Shown here piece after piece: positions 1 through 12,600 of a stretch of DNA of 64,000 nt. The translations under genes were made by a program, and so were the position numbers. Each line of letters starts with the position of its first letter. Position 1 is the first letter of the stretch. The stretch is taken from the NCBI GenBank assembly GCA_011009095.1, contig VTPC01000674.1, positions 386,267 to 450,266 of the forward strand, written 5' to 3'. Under the pieces are notes generated by a model. That model did not search any database, was not told where the DNA came from, and was given only the letters and a program-made list of their open reading frames with translations. The DNA is from Ignelater luminosus (Eukaryota; Arthropoda; Insecta; Coleoptera; Elateridae).

Positions 1-104
1 AATTTTAAACTTTCACGGAGCCACTTCGTTTTTTCATTTTTTGTCTTCTTATAGTCTTACTTATCACCTATTAAAAGGATACCCTTTATTTCGGAATCAC
101 CCTG
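1..104. mobile_element. Right end of a TA-flanked DNA element cut by the window edge
   Basis: This segment closely matches the right 100 bp of the element at 14501-15505, including the end ATTTCGGAATCACCCTG followed by TA at 105-106. The rest of this copy lies before the window. The terminal CAGGGTGATTCC (reverse complement) and TA flank suggest a non-autonomous Tc1/mariner-like family. No coding sequence is visible in it. Confidence 0.75.
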
Positions 105-547
105 TATTACACTGAAATAAACATCAGATTGTGGGTTTGTCTCGATTCTTTGTACCAAATAGCTTCTTATCATCTAAAGGTTGACCTAAAATCGGATATA
201 AATGATGAAAAATAATTATGATTACCGTTTTGGAAAATGAAAGATTTCTTACTGGAAAAGAATTGATTGATTCTTAAGAAAGAAAAATTTAGTTTGGCCA
301 TTTTGTTTCAAACATCAAACCATACAAACGAACCTTTTAAAAAATTTTAAATATTCTTTTACTGACGTAGGTATAGCCACACAAGGAAGTTTTGCAAAAA
401 TCAATAGTAGGACAAAAGAAATTATGTTTTGGCTACTAAAATTTTAAAATAATCTTATCCACAAATATTTCCGAGAAGTTAATTGCTAATTTTCTTTTAG
501 TATAGTAAGTTGGCTACTAGCAGTTAAACAGCTAGGTATTTTCTTAT

Positions 548-553
548 TTTATT
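548..553 (-). terminator. Candidate polyadenylation signal for the ODAD3-like gene
   Basis: AATAAA on the minus strand lies about 78 nt past the stop codon at 631-633. It is the closest canonical hexamer I saw downstream of the gene. This is a motif match only; the region is AT-rich and such hexamers occur by chance. Confidence 0.4.
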
Positions 554-630
554 TCCAAAAGTTACAAAAATATCTTCTAGAGAACTATTACTATACCTAA
601 TATGTAAGCATTTTTAAAACAGCTAATTTC

Positions 631-3600
631 TTATTTTCTCTGCATGCGTACATTTTTGCGCCTTGCTCTTGCATCAACAACCAACTGAGCTTGCCGTTTT
701 AAATATCCTCTCGTAGGAACCTCTTCTTCATCTTCAGAGCCTGTAATACAAAGCAGGATTTTCTTCAGATATCATAGTTATTGCCGTTTTGTATACATAC
801 ACAAGAGTATTTCAGAAATGACTGTACAAAACCACGTGAAAAAGTTGCATAAACTTTTGGTGGAAAACGCACCATTTTCAAGACTTACTGAATGTAGGAC
901 ATTCAGATGGTATTTTCTGAGTTTTTACTGGGACTATAAGACAATATATTAGGTAGCCAACCAAGAAAGTTTGTGCAATTTTAATTTTGATAAATAGATA
1001 TAAAACTTGGTACGTTTTCAGACAAAATGTGGTGTAGAACTGCAAAGTCATTTAAGATTTTCATAAAACTAGCTATGTAGATTGTAGATACCTAGTTTTC
1101 TGGTTTTTGTTTTCTTTCTCTTTTAGATTTAATATCTTCTAATTAGATTTATCAAATTTACCTGCAGCAGGTGGAATTGGAGATGCAGCGTCTTGTGGAA
1201 CTGGAGTTCTACGTACTAAACCACTGTAAGGAGGTGGTAGCCATTTTTCCTCATCAATATCTAATTTTTCAATCTGAAAAGTTACAATTTTGATTATTGT
1301 AACTATAGCAGTTTCTCCTAAGTAGTTTAGTAAGTTTATTACCAACAGCAACAATAATAAAGAGATGTAGCAAGCTTATGTAGGTTTATCATATTTACGT
1401 CTCGAGTGTAGACATCTTAATTTCAGTTCAGTATAAAAATAGCAAAATGGTTTAACAAGCTATCAACCTGAATTACACGACATTATTCATACTCCTGCTT
1501 CTGCATTAGGACATCAATGAATTAAGTGCTATGCAACTTAAATAGTACAGCATAATTAGGAAATTTATATATCAGATTGGCTCTGAGTAATGGGATGGAA
1601 GTTGCATATTTCCACATGGATATTAGAAAGAAAACTAAGAATTTTTAATCTGGAAAGTACTAATGTTATTTTTGTGAGAGGCAGAATGGATCGGTGCAGG
1701 GATGTTGCACCACCCTAGGTCTCGATACTGTTTTCGGGCCTTTTAGATCCAACACCCAAGGAATAAATAGTGTTTTGAGTAATAATATTGTTAAGATTCT
1801 TAGGCGTTAGGATAAACCTTGTAATCCCCAGCAAATGCACCCCAGTCTTCCCTATTTGTATAATTTCTACTATCCAACGGTTTTATGCATGCAGTCTATG
1901 GGTATAAATATTAATTTAGTACCAATTCGCACAATATCTAACTTTTTAATATTTTTTGTGATAGGTGATCATCACTCTTAAAGAAATTCTGAAAACCTCA
2001 CCTTTTCCTAAACGAGAAATAAATCAGGAATTTTTTGGCTGTAGGGAATAAACTAATAGTAAGCACAGTCAATTCTGCAATTTGAGGTAAAGCTTAATTT
2101 AAAGGTAAAAGTTGATGACAAGTTGCTTAACCCTTGTTCACTAATTCCGTTTTACTTTTTAAGACTATACAGGAGCGGATCCAGACTTCCATTTTGGGGG
2201 GGGGGGGTCACGGAGTTATTTTTGTAACAGAGAGGTGCATAACCGAACATTAAAAACATTTTATATTAATATAATCTATTTAGGTGATAAATCCAACTCG
2301 TCTTTTAGAACTTTTTGTAAAAATTTGTAATAATTTTCTTGACGTCAAATTAAATCTGGCGGTGAATATGCAGCAAAGTTCATGCTTTGGGGAGGGGGGT
2401 CATGACCCCCATGACCTCCCCCCTGGATCCGCGCCTGAGACTATACAATTTAAGCTCGGACAACCAGTATATGCAGCATGCCCAATTTATCACCGTTCCC
2501 TGGATGTTTGGAAATAGGCAACACGTGTTATAATTCAGAGCCGGCTTTTCTTTAAAAAGTTCAACCCTTGCTAATGGAACCGTAGTTTGCTGTGAATTTA
2601 AAAACTGACAAAAGGTAACTGTTTGACATTTGTTTGGTTATATTGTCCATATTTCCTATTTAACTTTTGTACAAACCTGTTGATTTTGTTTACTTTTTTT
2701 TTTGTTTATTATTATATTTTTAAAGTTTTATAATAATTTATAATGAAATTATTCTTACTGTGTAAAAAAGTAAACCTTGTTTCTAACTAACATAAATTGA
2801 GAAATTTGACATTGACATGTATTACAGAAAATACGAACATGATCCATTTTGTTTTTAAAATTTGTAATTACCCAAAGATATCTCTGAATTGTAAGACGTA
2901 TTGCCTATTCCCAAACGTTCAAGGACAAACCCGTAAAATAGGCATACTGTATATATACCTACAGTTTTAATAGACGTGTTTAGTAATGACGTCACGAAAC
3001 ACAAGAACTTAAATATTGATTCTAAAGAAAGTAACGCTTTTAGCAACGGTAATAATAACTACGTTAGTTACATCCTAGCAACCAAATTTGTTTGAAATCA
3101 AGCAGGCCGTGTGACATCACACTAAACACGTCTATAATATGCTTTTATAATACAGTGAGATTGCAAATGATTGGGAATGGTTTGAATTTGGCGCCATCTT
3201 TAAATTATTTTCATGTTGGCAAATGACCACAACATATGTAATTTGACAATTTACCCGCGGATGACCCTGAACGAGGTATGTGTTCTGTGCCTGAACGCTT
3301 ACCCACTACAACCAACTTACCACGTGAAGAACTTCAGCGTGAAACTCAAACCATCCTCAATTAATTGCAAACACACTGTATAGTATAAACCCATAAACTG
3401 CATTTTAATGTGATCAGAAATGCACTGCTGTCAGAATTGTTAAAAATATAAGGAAGTTTTTTCTATTCATTCTCTTTATATGGAGCTACCAAACTGCAAG
3501 TTAGACAACAGGACAGGACAACGGCATTACGAATAGTCTCCATCATTAAATTGTCATCTCTTACTTTGATTTCCAAAAGGTTAAAACATAAAATTGTTAA

Positions 3601-6600
3601 GATATGGCAAATATTTTAAGAAATCTTTTTACGTGTTGCTCATCACCTTTTCCTGAAACTGCAGATGCATCTAGACTTAATAAAGGTTTTGCTTATTCAA
3701 CTCTGTATAGTTTGCTACCGACCGAATTGTAATTGGCCGAGTAGTTTCGAACTCATACCCGAATAACTGAAAATGGTGTTTTCAACATTTCTTGTAGCGA
3801 AAAATGATGACGCTCACATATGAGACAACAGCACTTTTAATATGTTATTTGGTACGGCACACACTATCCATGGCGACATTTTCAACCTTACGATATCCCA
3901 GTGTTTTGAAGGTTAAATCCCAATATTATTGGATTACAAGGCTTGGTCATCTGATAGGTTAGTCGATTCTAAAATAAGAACGGAAATGAAGTAAAAAGCT
4001 CCTGACCAAAATTAATGTCGGCGGAAAAGTATGTCTATAGTAGAATCGGCGAACCGATCACGTGAAAATCGCATGGACAGTATGCGCTAGTAAGTACCCA
4101 TTTGAGTCGACGACCAATTTACACTAGCAACTTTAAATAAAATACCTGTCAAATTAAAAATACGTAGTGGTTAGGGTATTCACATTAAACTCTATCGTAT
4201 TGAACACTATAGCTTCTTTTTTGCAGCTAATATGAAGGTAAATAACCTAAAATTCCTGGGTTAAATCAAAATGTAAAGCTATTGTCGTTATATATATATA
4301 TATATATATTTTAAAATAGTCATTACTATATATCGGTATACAAAGACATCGAATATTTCCGGAATCCACGTGACCACGAAATTTACTGTTGGTTAGGCAA
4401 CACATCTTGCACTACTGGCAGCTCTGTTGTAATAAACATAATGTAGTTTTCCAGCGGCGTAGTATTGAATGTAGTATGGTGAAACTACTTAAAAACTTAA
4501 ATATTTCAAATTTATTATCTCACTTTGAATGCGTTAAATCAAACTTACCTCGATTAATTCACAAAAAGCAGATTTAGTCTTGAAAAAAACTGATTTTTAA
4601 ATGGAACAAAATAAACTGTAAAAGCGCAAAACAAAGAGACAACAAGAAATCACAGAAGGTACGTACGCCGATGTAATTTTAGGTTAGAAATGTTCTCGCG
4701 AGGGCGTACTCCGTAATGTGGCCAACGCTAAAAAATAAAATTCCGCGCCACTTTTAAATAGTGGTCACGTGGTTTCTGAAAATATTCGATGTCTAGGTAT
4801 ATAATGCCCTGTTCGGCGGATGTTCACACTTCCATTTGTAAATCCAGCTTCAAACACGTGTTTTTCAGCCAATAGAGAAAGAATTTGCATTGACCACGCA
4901 CTTTTATTACTGCATTGGTTTGACGATTCTACTATAGCTTCTTTATTTGCATTTCTGTGATTACAAGTCCTAAGGGGCATAAAGTCGGTGTATTTCAAAT
5001 GTAACTTATCCTCTTATGACTTGGCATCACAGATTTATATTCTCTTTATATGCTCTGTAACCTTTGCCGCTCTATACCATAATATCACGTGGAGTATACA
5101 AGAGTTGTTTTAATTTCTAGATTCTTTTACAGGTTGTTGAAGACCTTAATATCCTAATTTATCCTGGCTTGTAAAAGATGATGACTTAGAGCAAGAGTAT
5201 GTTGAAGAGATTAGTAAATAAAAATTGTATAGGTGTGTATGTGATTTGCTGAACTGTGATAGAATACAGGGAGGAGGGTCAATTACAACTTTTAACTACA
5301 TGCGAAACCAAATCTTTGTGCGAAACTGAATAAATGCACGTAAATGCTTTGCACTCTCCTGCAAAGAATTCTGTCGGCGCGGCAGGCGCCCATTATTATT
5401 TGAAAACATTCGAAAAAGTTTGCACATAACTATAAGCATAGGCCTCTATTACTCCTTTAATTTTGTATGAAATTATTTTCAAGGTATTTTTTAAATTTGA
5501 TGAAGGATTATGATAGTAAAATAACAGACGTCTATTTTCAGAAGAAATATTACCTGCGGTTCCTTCTCAATGGTTTGTTCGAGTTCAGCCATAATCTCTT
5601 GAAGTTCTTCTTCAAGAAGTTTAAGGACTATGTGTGCATCTGGTTCAATAATTGCCAAAGGATGTATCGCAAGATAAATTCCATTCAAGCTTTTGCACAC
5701 GGATTCCGTTACCATTTCAGTTTTATCACGGGCTTCATAATAGCTTTCTTCTAATTGTTTTTGTTCTTCTATTGAATTATGTAAGCGCTCCACCTCCTCC
5801 AGATTCCTAAATTCAAATACATACTATTTACTAGCTAAATCTTTTAAATGCAATAACTTACTGTTCTGCATCTTTTGCTTCGGCATACTTATATCGCTCA
5901 AATTCTGAGGTAAGGGATTCTTGTAGTTTCTCTAGCTGTCGTTTTTCAATCTCAGATGAATTTCTTAAGCGATTTAAACGATCGTCTGTATCTCTTTGAG
6001 ATCTATAATGTTCAAGTACTTCCTCGGGCGAAGTCGAACCTGTACCAAAAGTTATTACCGTAACAAAGTAACTTAAGTCAGTTACATGACACGAATAGAA
6101 AATTCACTTTATTTATTATACTAATATTTAGATGTACAATTTGCAAGTCATCTTTACCCGTAGCCTGCTTGAGTGTTTCAAATAAATCTATAATTATCCC
6201 TTCTTCCGACTGAGGGGGAGGTATAGAACCTTCTTGCCCTGTTTGATTTTCATCGCCAGTATCAGCTTCTGATCTAACAGGAGCTCTACCGCTTTGAAAT
6301 ATCCGTCTTTCAAGCTTTTCTAGTTCTTGCTTTCCTCTCATAACCAATCGTTTTCCTTCAGATTCTTGCTGATCCCTAGCCTTTGCAGCATTTAAGGCAG
6401 CTTTTTCTTGTTGAAGAAGTGCCGCGCGTGCTGTTCCCCTCATTTCAGACGCCTCTTCTGCAATCTGCGAGAAATTCAAATTACAAACTGTAAGTAATAT
6501 TTACAATACCAAGAACCTTTTGCAAGCGATCAATTTCTCCACCTTGTAGACGAAGTTGCTCTTCGGCACATTTAATGTTGAATTCGAAACGTGCGGCATC

Positions 6601-9600
6601 TTGTTGCAACGATTTTTTGATATCTTGATAACGATTAAAAACATGTATAGCACCTCGCCATTGAATTTTTACAGCGTGGATGTTATTTTGTAGTTCAGAA
6701 GTTACCTACAAAAAACTCATTCAAAGATGTAGGTACTATTTGACATTTTTTAGATGGGCAATTGCAAATTTTCTATTTTGATAAATCTTCAAAAGTGGAT
6801 ATTATCTGGGAATAAATAATTTAAACCCTTGAAAACTTTTTCTTTGAATGTTTACAGAAATAGTTCCTGGGTAGATTTTTGAGAATTCTAATTTGGAGCA
6901 AAATTTCGCCATATAGCCTCTGTAATTTATGTAGGGATAATTCCACGACACATTCATATAGTGGAAATAAATAGTAAAATTATTGGAAGTTAATAATTAG
7001 TTAGATGAGCCTAACTTGAATTTTAAACGGGTCTATAGACGACAAAAGTTAGAATACCCCACAATTTCTTAGTCTCAACGATTCGGACTGTACAGGCCAA
7101 AATGTGTGTGCTGTTGCACGTTTCCTTTGGTAACGTCTTATTGTTACCCCCCAGTTCTTTCTGGAAAGTAGGAATCAGAAATTGACTAATGGGTTGATAT
7201 CGTAATTAAAATAAGAAATGCCCGAGGAGTTTTTGGAAGAACAAGAGATAGAAGAAAATAAATTTATTCTATACTTTCATTATCGTCATGTTTGTTCAAG
7301 ATGCATTTATGAGAACAGTAGCAATTCTTAACGCAAAAACAAAAGGTAATATGAAAAAAGACGATTTTCATTTAGTTATTAGTTAAAATCTGATAGGATT
7401 AACGTACAAATATGGATGTAATACAGTACACAAATTATCACAAATGAAAAATATCACGTGTAGAATATTACACTTACAGTTTTTATAGGATTATCCACTT
7501 TACGAATTACTTCTTTCGTTCCTTTTTCCGATACTAGTAGTTGATATTCATTCGCTAACTGTGTTAAATATCTCTGCTTCTGAAAATCATCAAATTATGA
7601 AATTATTAAGGAAAATGTTTTAACTACTGCAATGAATGTGCTTCATATTACTATAGTTTTTTAATACAATTATTATAAACTAGATTAGTGAAAAACAAGT
7701 TTTACTTTATTCTTTGCCAAATTTTGCAAGTTATTTGCTTATAGTTGCAATGTGTAAGATATCAAACGGTTCGTAATAAAGTCTTATAGTAGAATGCTAT
7801 TTTTGGGGCTATGTTTAACGAACAACTAAAGCCAAATTACCCAAATAAGAATAAGAACATTACAACAATAACCAGTATTTTCTAAATCTGTCAACACATG
7901 TGACAAGTAATAACGAGCAAAGCAATCAACCTGAATTTTAGTTCCGCAGTCCGGCAGCTCAGAATGACTTTATTCTAAATTGCTTGATGTTTGGTATAAA
8001 TTCAAAGCAACCAATAAAATTCATAATGTAATTTCAAACTTGTTTTAACAAGTCAAGAGAGCAGGAACAGACCTACCAGAAGCTAGTGAAGTTTCTAGCT
8101 TCTTTATTTCCTTCTCTGACCTTATTTGTATCTTACAAAGGAAAATTTAGACTGATACGTTTTGCTTTTTTTTTTACAAAAAGAATAATTCTTTTTAATA
8201 ATCTGCCTGGATAATATAATTAATCCTTTCGACAATCTTTTTTTGTACTTATTGTTTATTACAAACATTTGAAACTTGAGTATGCATTGCTGTGCTGTAT
8301 GGAAAAGTTCAAATCCAACAATAAAATTAAAATTTCAAACGTTACCACTCCATACACATTAAACGCCAAAGAAATCTTAGATTTGTCCCGTTGTAATCTT
8401 GACTCATTTATTTCACGTGTGTCAATGGTCCACTTGTTGATTTATTAATCAAATGATTTATTTTTACAAAAAAACTTGAAATGAAATAAAGATGCACAAA
8501 GAAAATTAATTATTAAAAACTTAATCTATTTTGTTTTTAGAACTCCCAAAAACCTCAGGTTCGGTTGTTCTTCAGGATAGCTTCACTTTGTTTTGTTTTT
8601 TTATCTTCTCTTTTTAAAGAAACAGTTGTAAAGATTATACGGTTTTATTCTAAAGCACAAAAACTATTACTACTCTTTCAGAAAAACAGATTGCAAACAC
8701 TAATATTAACTTGAAATGTCTAGTAGTGAAATGCAAAACTTAAATTTAGTTTATTAGTTCTAACTGATTTTGACTGCCTATTACTAACTCTTCTTTTCCC
8801 ATCCTACTTCTTATCTCGTAACTTTTAACTTACTCTGAAAGTTCTGCGTTTTCTATTTAGATAAAAATAAAAGACAAACAACACGCAATATACTCTTCTG
8901 ACATCTTGTTGAAACCTGCAGATTAACTCAGCAACTTCTATAAATTGATGTATATGCAGTTCCATTTTTTAATAGTGGAAAACAACAAATGTGTCATCAT
9001 TTCATTTTCCGTGTTTCTAAAAATGCTTGATCTAAAATAAATTCAATGATTCATCATAATGTAAAATGCAGTCTAATCAGCAATATGGTAGCCTTGAATT
9101 TGTTGCATGCATTTGCTGATACTCTGAGAGGCATAACGCAACTCAACAAAATTGCGTGTTCCTTTACAATGATGCATCATTTTAATAACCTAATCATTTC
9201 TTATAGATTGCAATGTTTTACTACTGTCTAAATAATCGTAATCAAACTTCCACATTGTATTTTTAAGAGATTTATTCAACGGATACGAAAAGTGAACACT
9301 TGATACCTAAGTTGCGACGCACACACGATTCTGCGTGCTATTCAACATAAATATAATTAATAATACATAACATAAATAAATGCAAATCAAGATTTCTTTT
9401 TGTAATTCAACCATTCTTTTCTGTTTAGATTGATTTGCATAACGTTTTTCTAACACTTTTTTCTACATGAAGAATTAATCTGACATAATATTCTTAGCTA
9501 AAGAGCGAACTTGCTTACATTAAATTTGCAAACATTTTAAGAATTGGTAAATTAAAAGTTTCAGGATTAAGATGATAAGAATAAATTTAAATTTTAGCAA

Positions 9601-12600
9601 AAACTGAAATTAATCAGTGTACAATAAGGGAGGACTTTCACAGACCATCGATAGTCTTCGATAGATAACTATTAACCGCTGGCCGAAACAGAACGTTTAG
9701 AACTTGTCGAAGGAGTTTTACAAACTCTCTCACTATAAGATTCTTAAAGGACAAACGAAATTTTGAATTTGCCGCTATTTTTCTGTAATTATATCTAACC
9801 TCACAAAGTGTTCAGTTCTGACCACGATTCTGGCGTTGCTTATAAAGTAATACATAAACAATAGTAGTCATCATAATCATAATAGCAAGAAAATGAATAC
9901 TAATAATAGTAGTAACGATAGTGATAGTTCTACTGTTGAAATGTCCCTAATATACGAGATTGCGAACAAACAAAAGATCAACATAACGTAGCACATTAGC
10001 TCTGGTATTATAACAGCTGTTTTTAAAAATTTGATTTTCTTTTTCCGATGCGGGCGTGCATGAGCACTACATTCATTCTACTATCTTCTTAGGTCAAGAT
10101 GAGTTAACTTTGAAACATGTTTAAAGTAATCGGCTGGCGTAAGACAAACCGATTACGACCAATCGATGTAGTCAGAGAACGACTGAAAGATAGGCTTGTT
10201 TGAAATTTTGACCTATCGCGATCTATCCAAGGCAACCCAAGAAATAATTCTGTAAGAGTCCTACCTAAGAGTCAAATTATTGTGCAAACAAAATGCCACA
10301 TTTTTACTGAATTTTTACCAGTTTTTAAAATTATTAAAATTTTACTTAATTTCGCAAATGGGCCAAAAACCACAGCAATGTATTTAACTGAAATAAAATT
10401 TTTATTAGTTATTGAGGTATCAGTGTGGTCTCGGATGTGAACCCTGATAAAAGTAAAGTTACTAAACTTTCTTTAGCTGTTCACATTAACCAATAGGATA
10501 GAGGTTTGGGCAAATACGTCACACTGACAGCAACAATTTATAGCTTTTACAGTTTTTTTGTTTGACTGTTTATGATCTCTTGGTTCACTACATGATATTT
10601 AGCTGTGAGATACCTCAATAGCTTGCTTGATAAGTAGAATTTTGAAAAACTATAGAAATATAGGACAGACTATTAAAAAATCAGCAAGAGTTGCTACTAA
10701 TGTGGCACACCTTTCTCAAGTTGTTATCGTCGTGGTAGTTATCGTTAATTACTGTTTCCAGAGAAGCAATGGCTGTTTGCTTCTCTTCAACCTGGAAGTT
10801 GAATTAGTGGAGGTGCGAATGAACATGATCGTTGTAGGAGTGGTGGTAATAATGGTGATGACAAAAGAGGTGACTGAATTGTCTGGAGCTCTGATGATTA
10901 AATAGGTGGTTCATTGTGATAACGGTGCTAAAGGTGTTGAAGAAGGATTTGATGAGATTAATGATGAAACTGATAACGAGGGCAGTTGATGAGGTAAATA
11001 GTTGAGTAGCGAGTGGTTGGTTTGTTGTAGGACGTAGTTTCTGTGAATTTGATAACGATGGGCGTTGATTGTTGGTGATGATAGTTATGGTGATAATGAG
11101 ATGATAGTGGTAGTGGTGCTGATGAAATCAAAATGGTTCTCTTCAGGGTTACAATGCCGCACTCAGTACTACATAGTGGAACGCGGTGTGCATCGTGGTG
11201 ACTCGTAATCTTACCAATCCCACCAAAGAGGCACTCCGATCCTTGAATCACTCGAAGAAAATGGACATCCGATAGTAGAATTTCAAGCAATTCCGCGCAA
11301 CTCCATAATACAAGGATGGACCAGAAAGCTAAATGGGGAGGATTGCCTGTAGTCTGACAGCTCCAAACCTCGGCAGGATGGCAAACGGATCGAATGAGAT
11401 TAATAAGGGAACGACGACCAAGCTCACCCAATCGCTTATTTTACTGATAATCGACCACTAAGCTATAAAGCAATGCACAGTAGCAAACAGATTGTATCAA
11501 AAGATTTTAATTAATTACCAGGATTTCTTTTTTGTTCTGCATTAAAATGTGCGATTTCTATTTACAATATAATCGACTTTGGAATATTGTCTGGGTGAAT
11601 TTCTCAAAAAATAAATAAGAAAAAAAATTAATTTTATGTGTTCCTTCATGGTCTTTCTATAGATCTCCAGGTCTTTGCGCCACTACATTAAGGTGCTATA
11701 CTACTAAAGTGCAAACTTCAATAATAAAAGTGGTAAATGTTCGCTGTTGCTACATTTTACAAACCTAAAATCTTACATGGACAGTAAACATGAAATTGTT
11801 TTTATACTACTTTCTTTTTTGAATTTTGTTTACTTAGGTGTATACCTATGAAATGAGACTTTTTTTTTCAATTTTAAACGTTTATTAACAAAAAATGGTT
11901 ACAAATTTAATCTTCAAAATAATAGCCATCGCTAGCGACACATTTTACCCATCTCTCAGGCAAATTGGCCGTCTTTGGCCGCAAACCAATCATCGAGCCA
12001 TTTTTTGGCTTCTTCGTGAGAATTGAAGCGCTGCTCGGAAAGTGCGTGGCCCATCGATGCAAACAAATGATAATCGGAAGGCGCCAAGTCTGGTGAGTAA
12101 GCCGCATGCACCAGCGGTTCCCAATCGTACGTCTCCACCAATTCCCGGGTCGCTCTTGTTCGATGTGGTGGTGCATTGTCATCAAGAAAAATTACTTTGT
12201 GACGCCGATCGGCATATTCTGGGCGTTTTCGGTGTATAGCGCTGTTCAAATCGGCCAATTGTCGTTGGTAGCGTGCACCGTCAACTGTTTCACCTGGTTT
12301 TAATAGCTCGTACCAAATCATACCATGCTGATCCCAGAAAACACACAGCATTGCCTTGCGGCCGAAGCGATTTGGTTTGGCCGTTGATTTTGGCTTGTGG
12401 CCATTTTTCATCACCCGTAACGATTCGATGCAAAAAAGACTTCCTTTTGAACCGGGAGAGCAGCAGCAGCAGCACAAGTGGTTTTTCGGTTCTCTTGCTG
12501 CCTTTCAGTCAGTTCATGCGGCACCCATCTTCCGACCTTTAAAATCAGGCCCATGTCTTTCAAACGTTTGCAAATGGTTTTTTGGGTCACTCCCAACTGC

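Noticed and set aside
5467-5754. 95-codon plus-strand open frame
   Set aside because: It is the antisense of ODAD3 exon 7, which has strong family similarity and proper splice borders.
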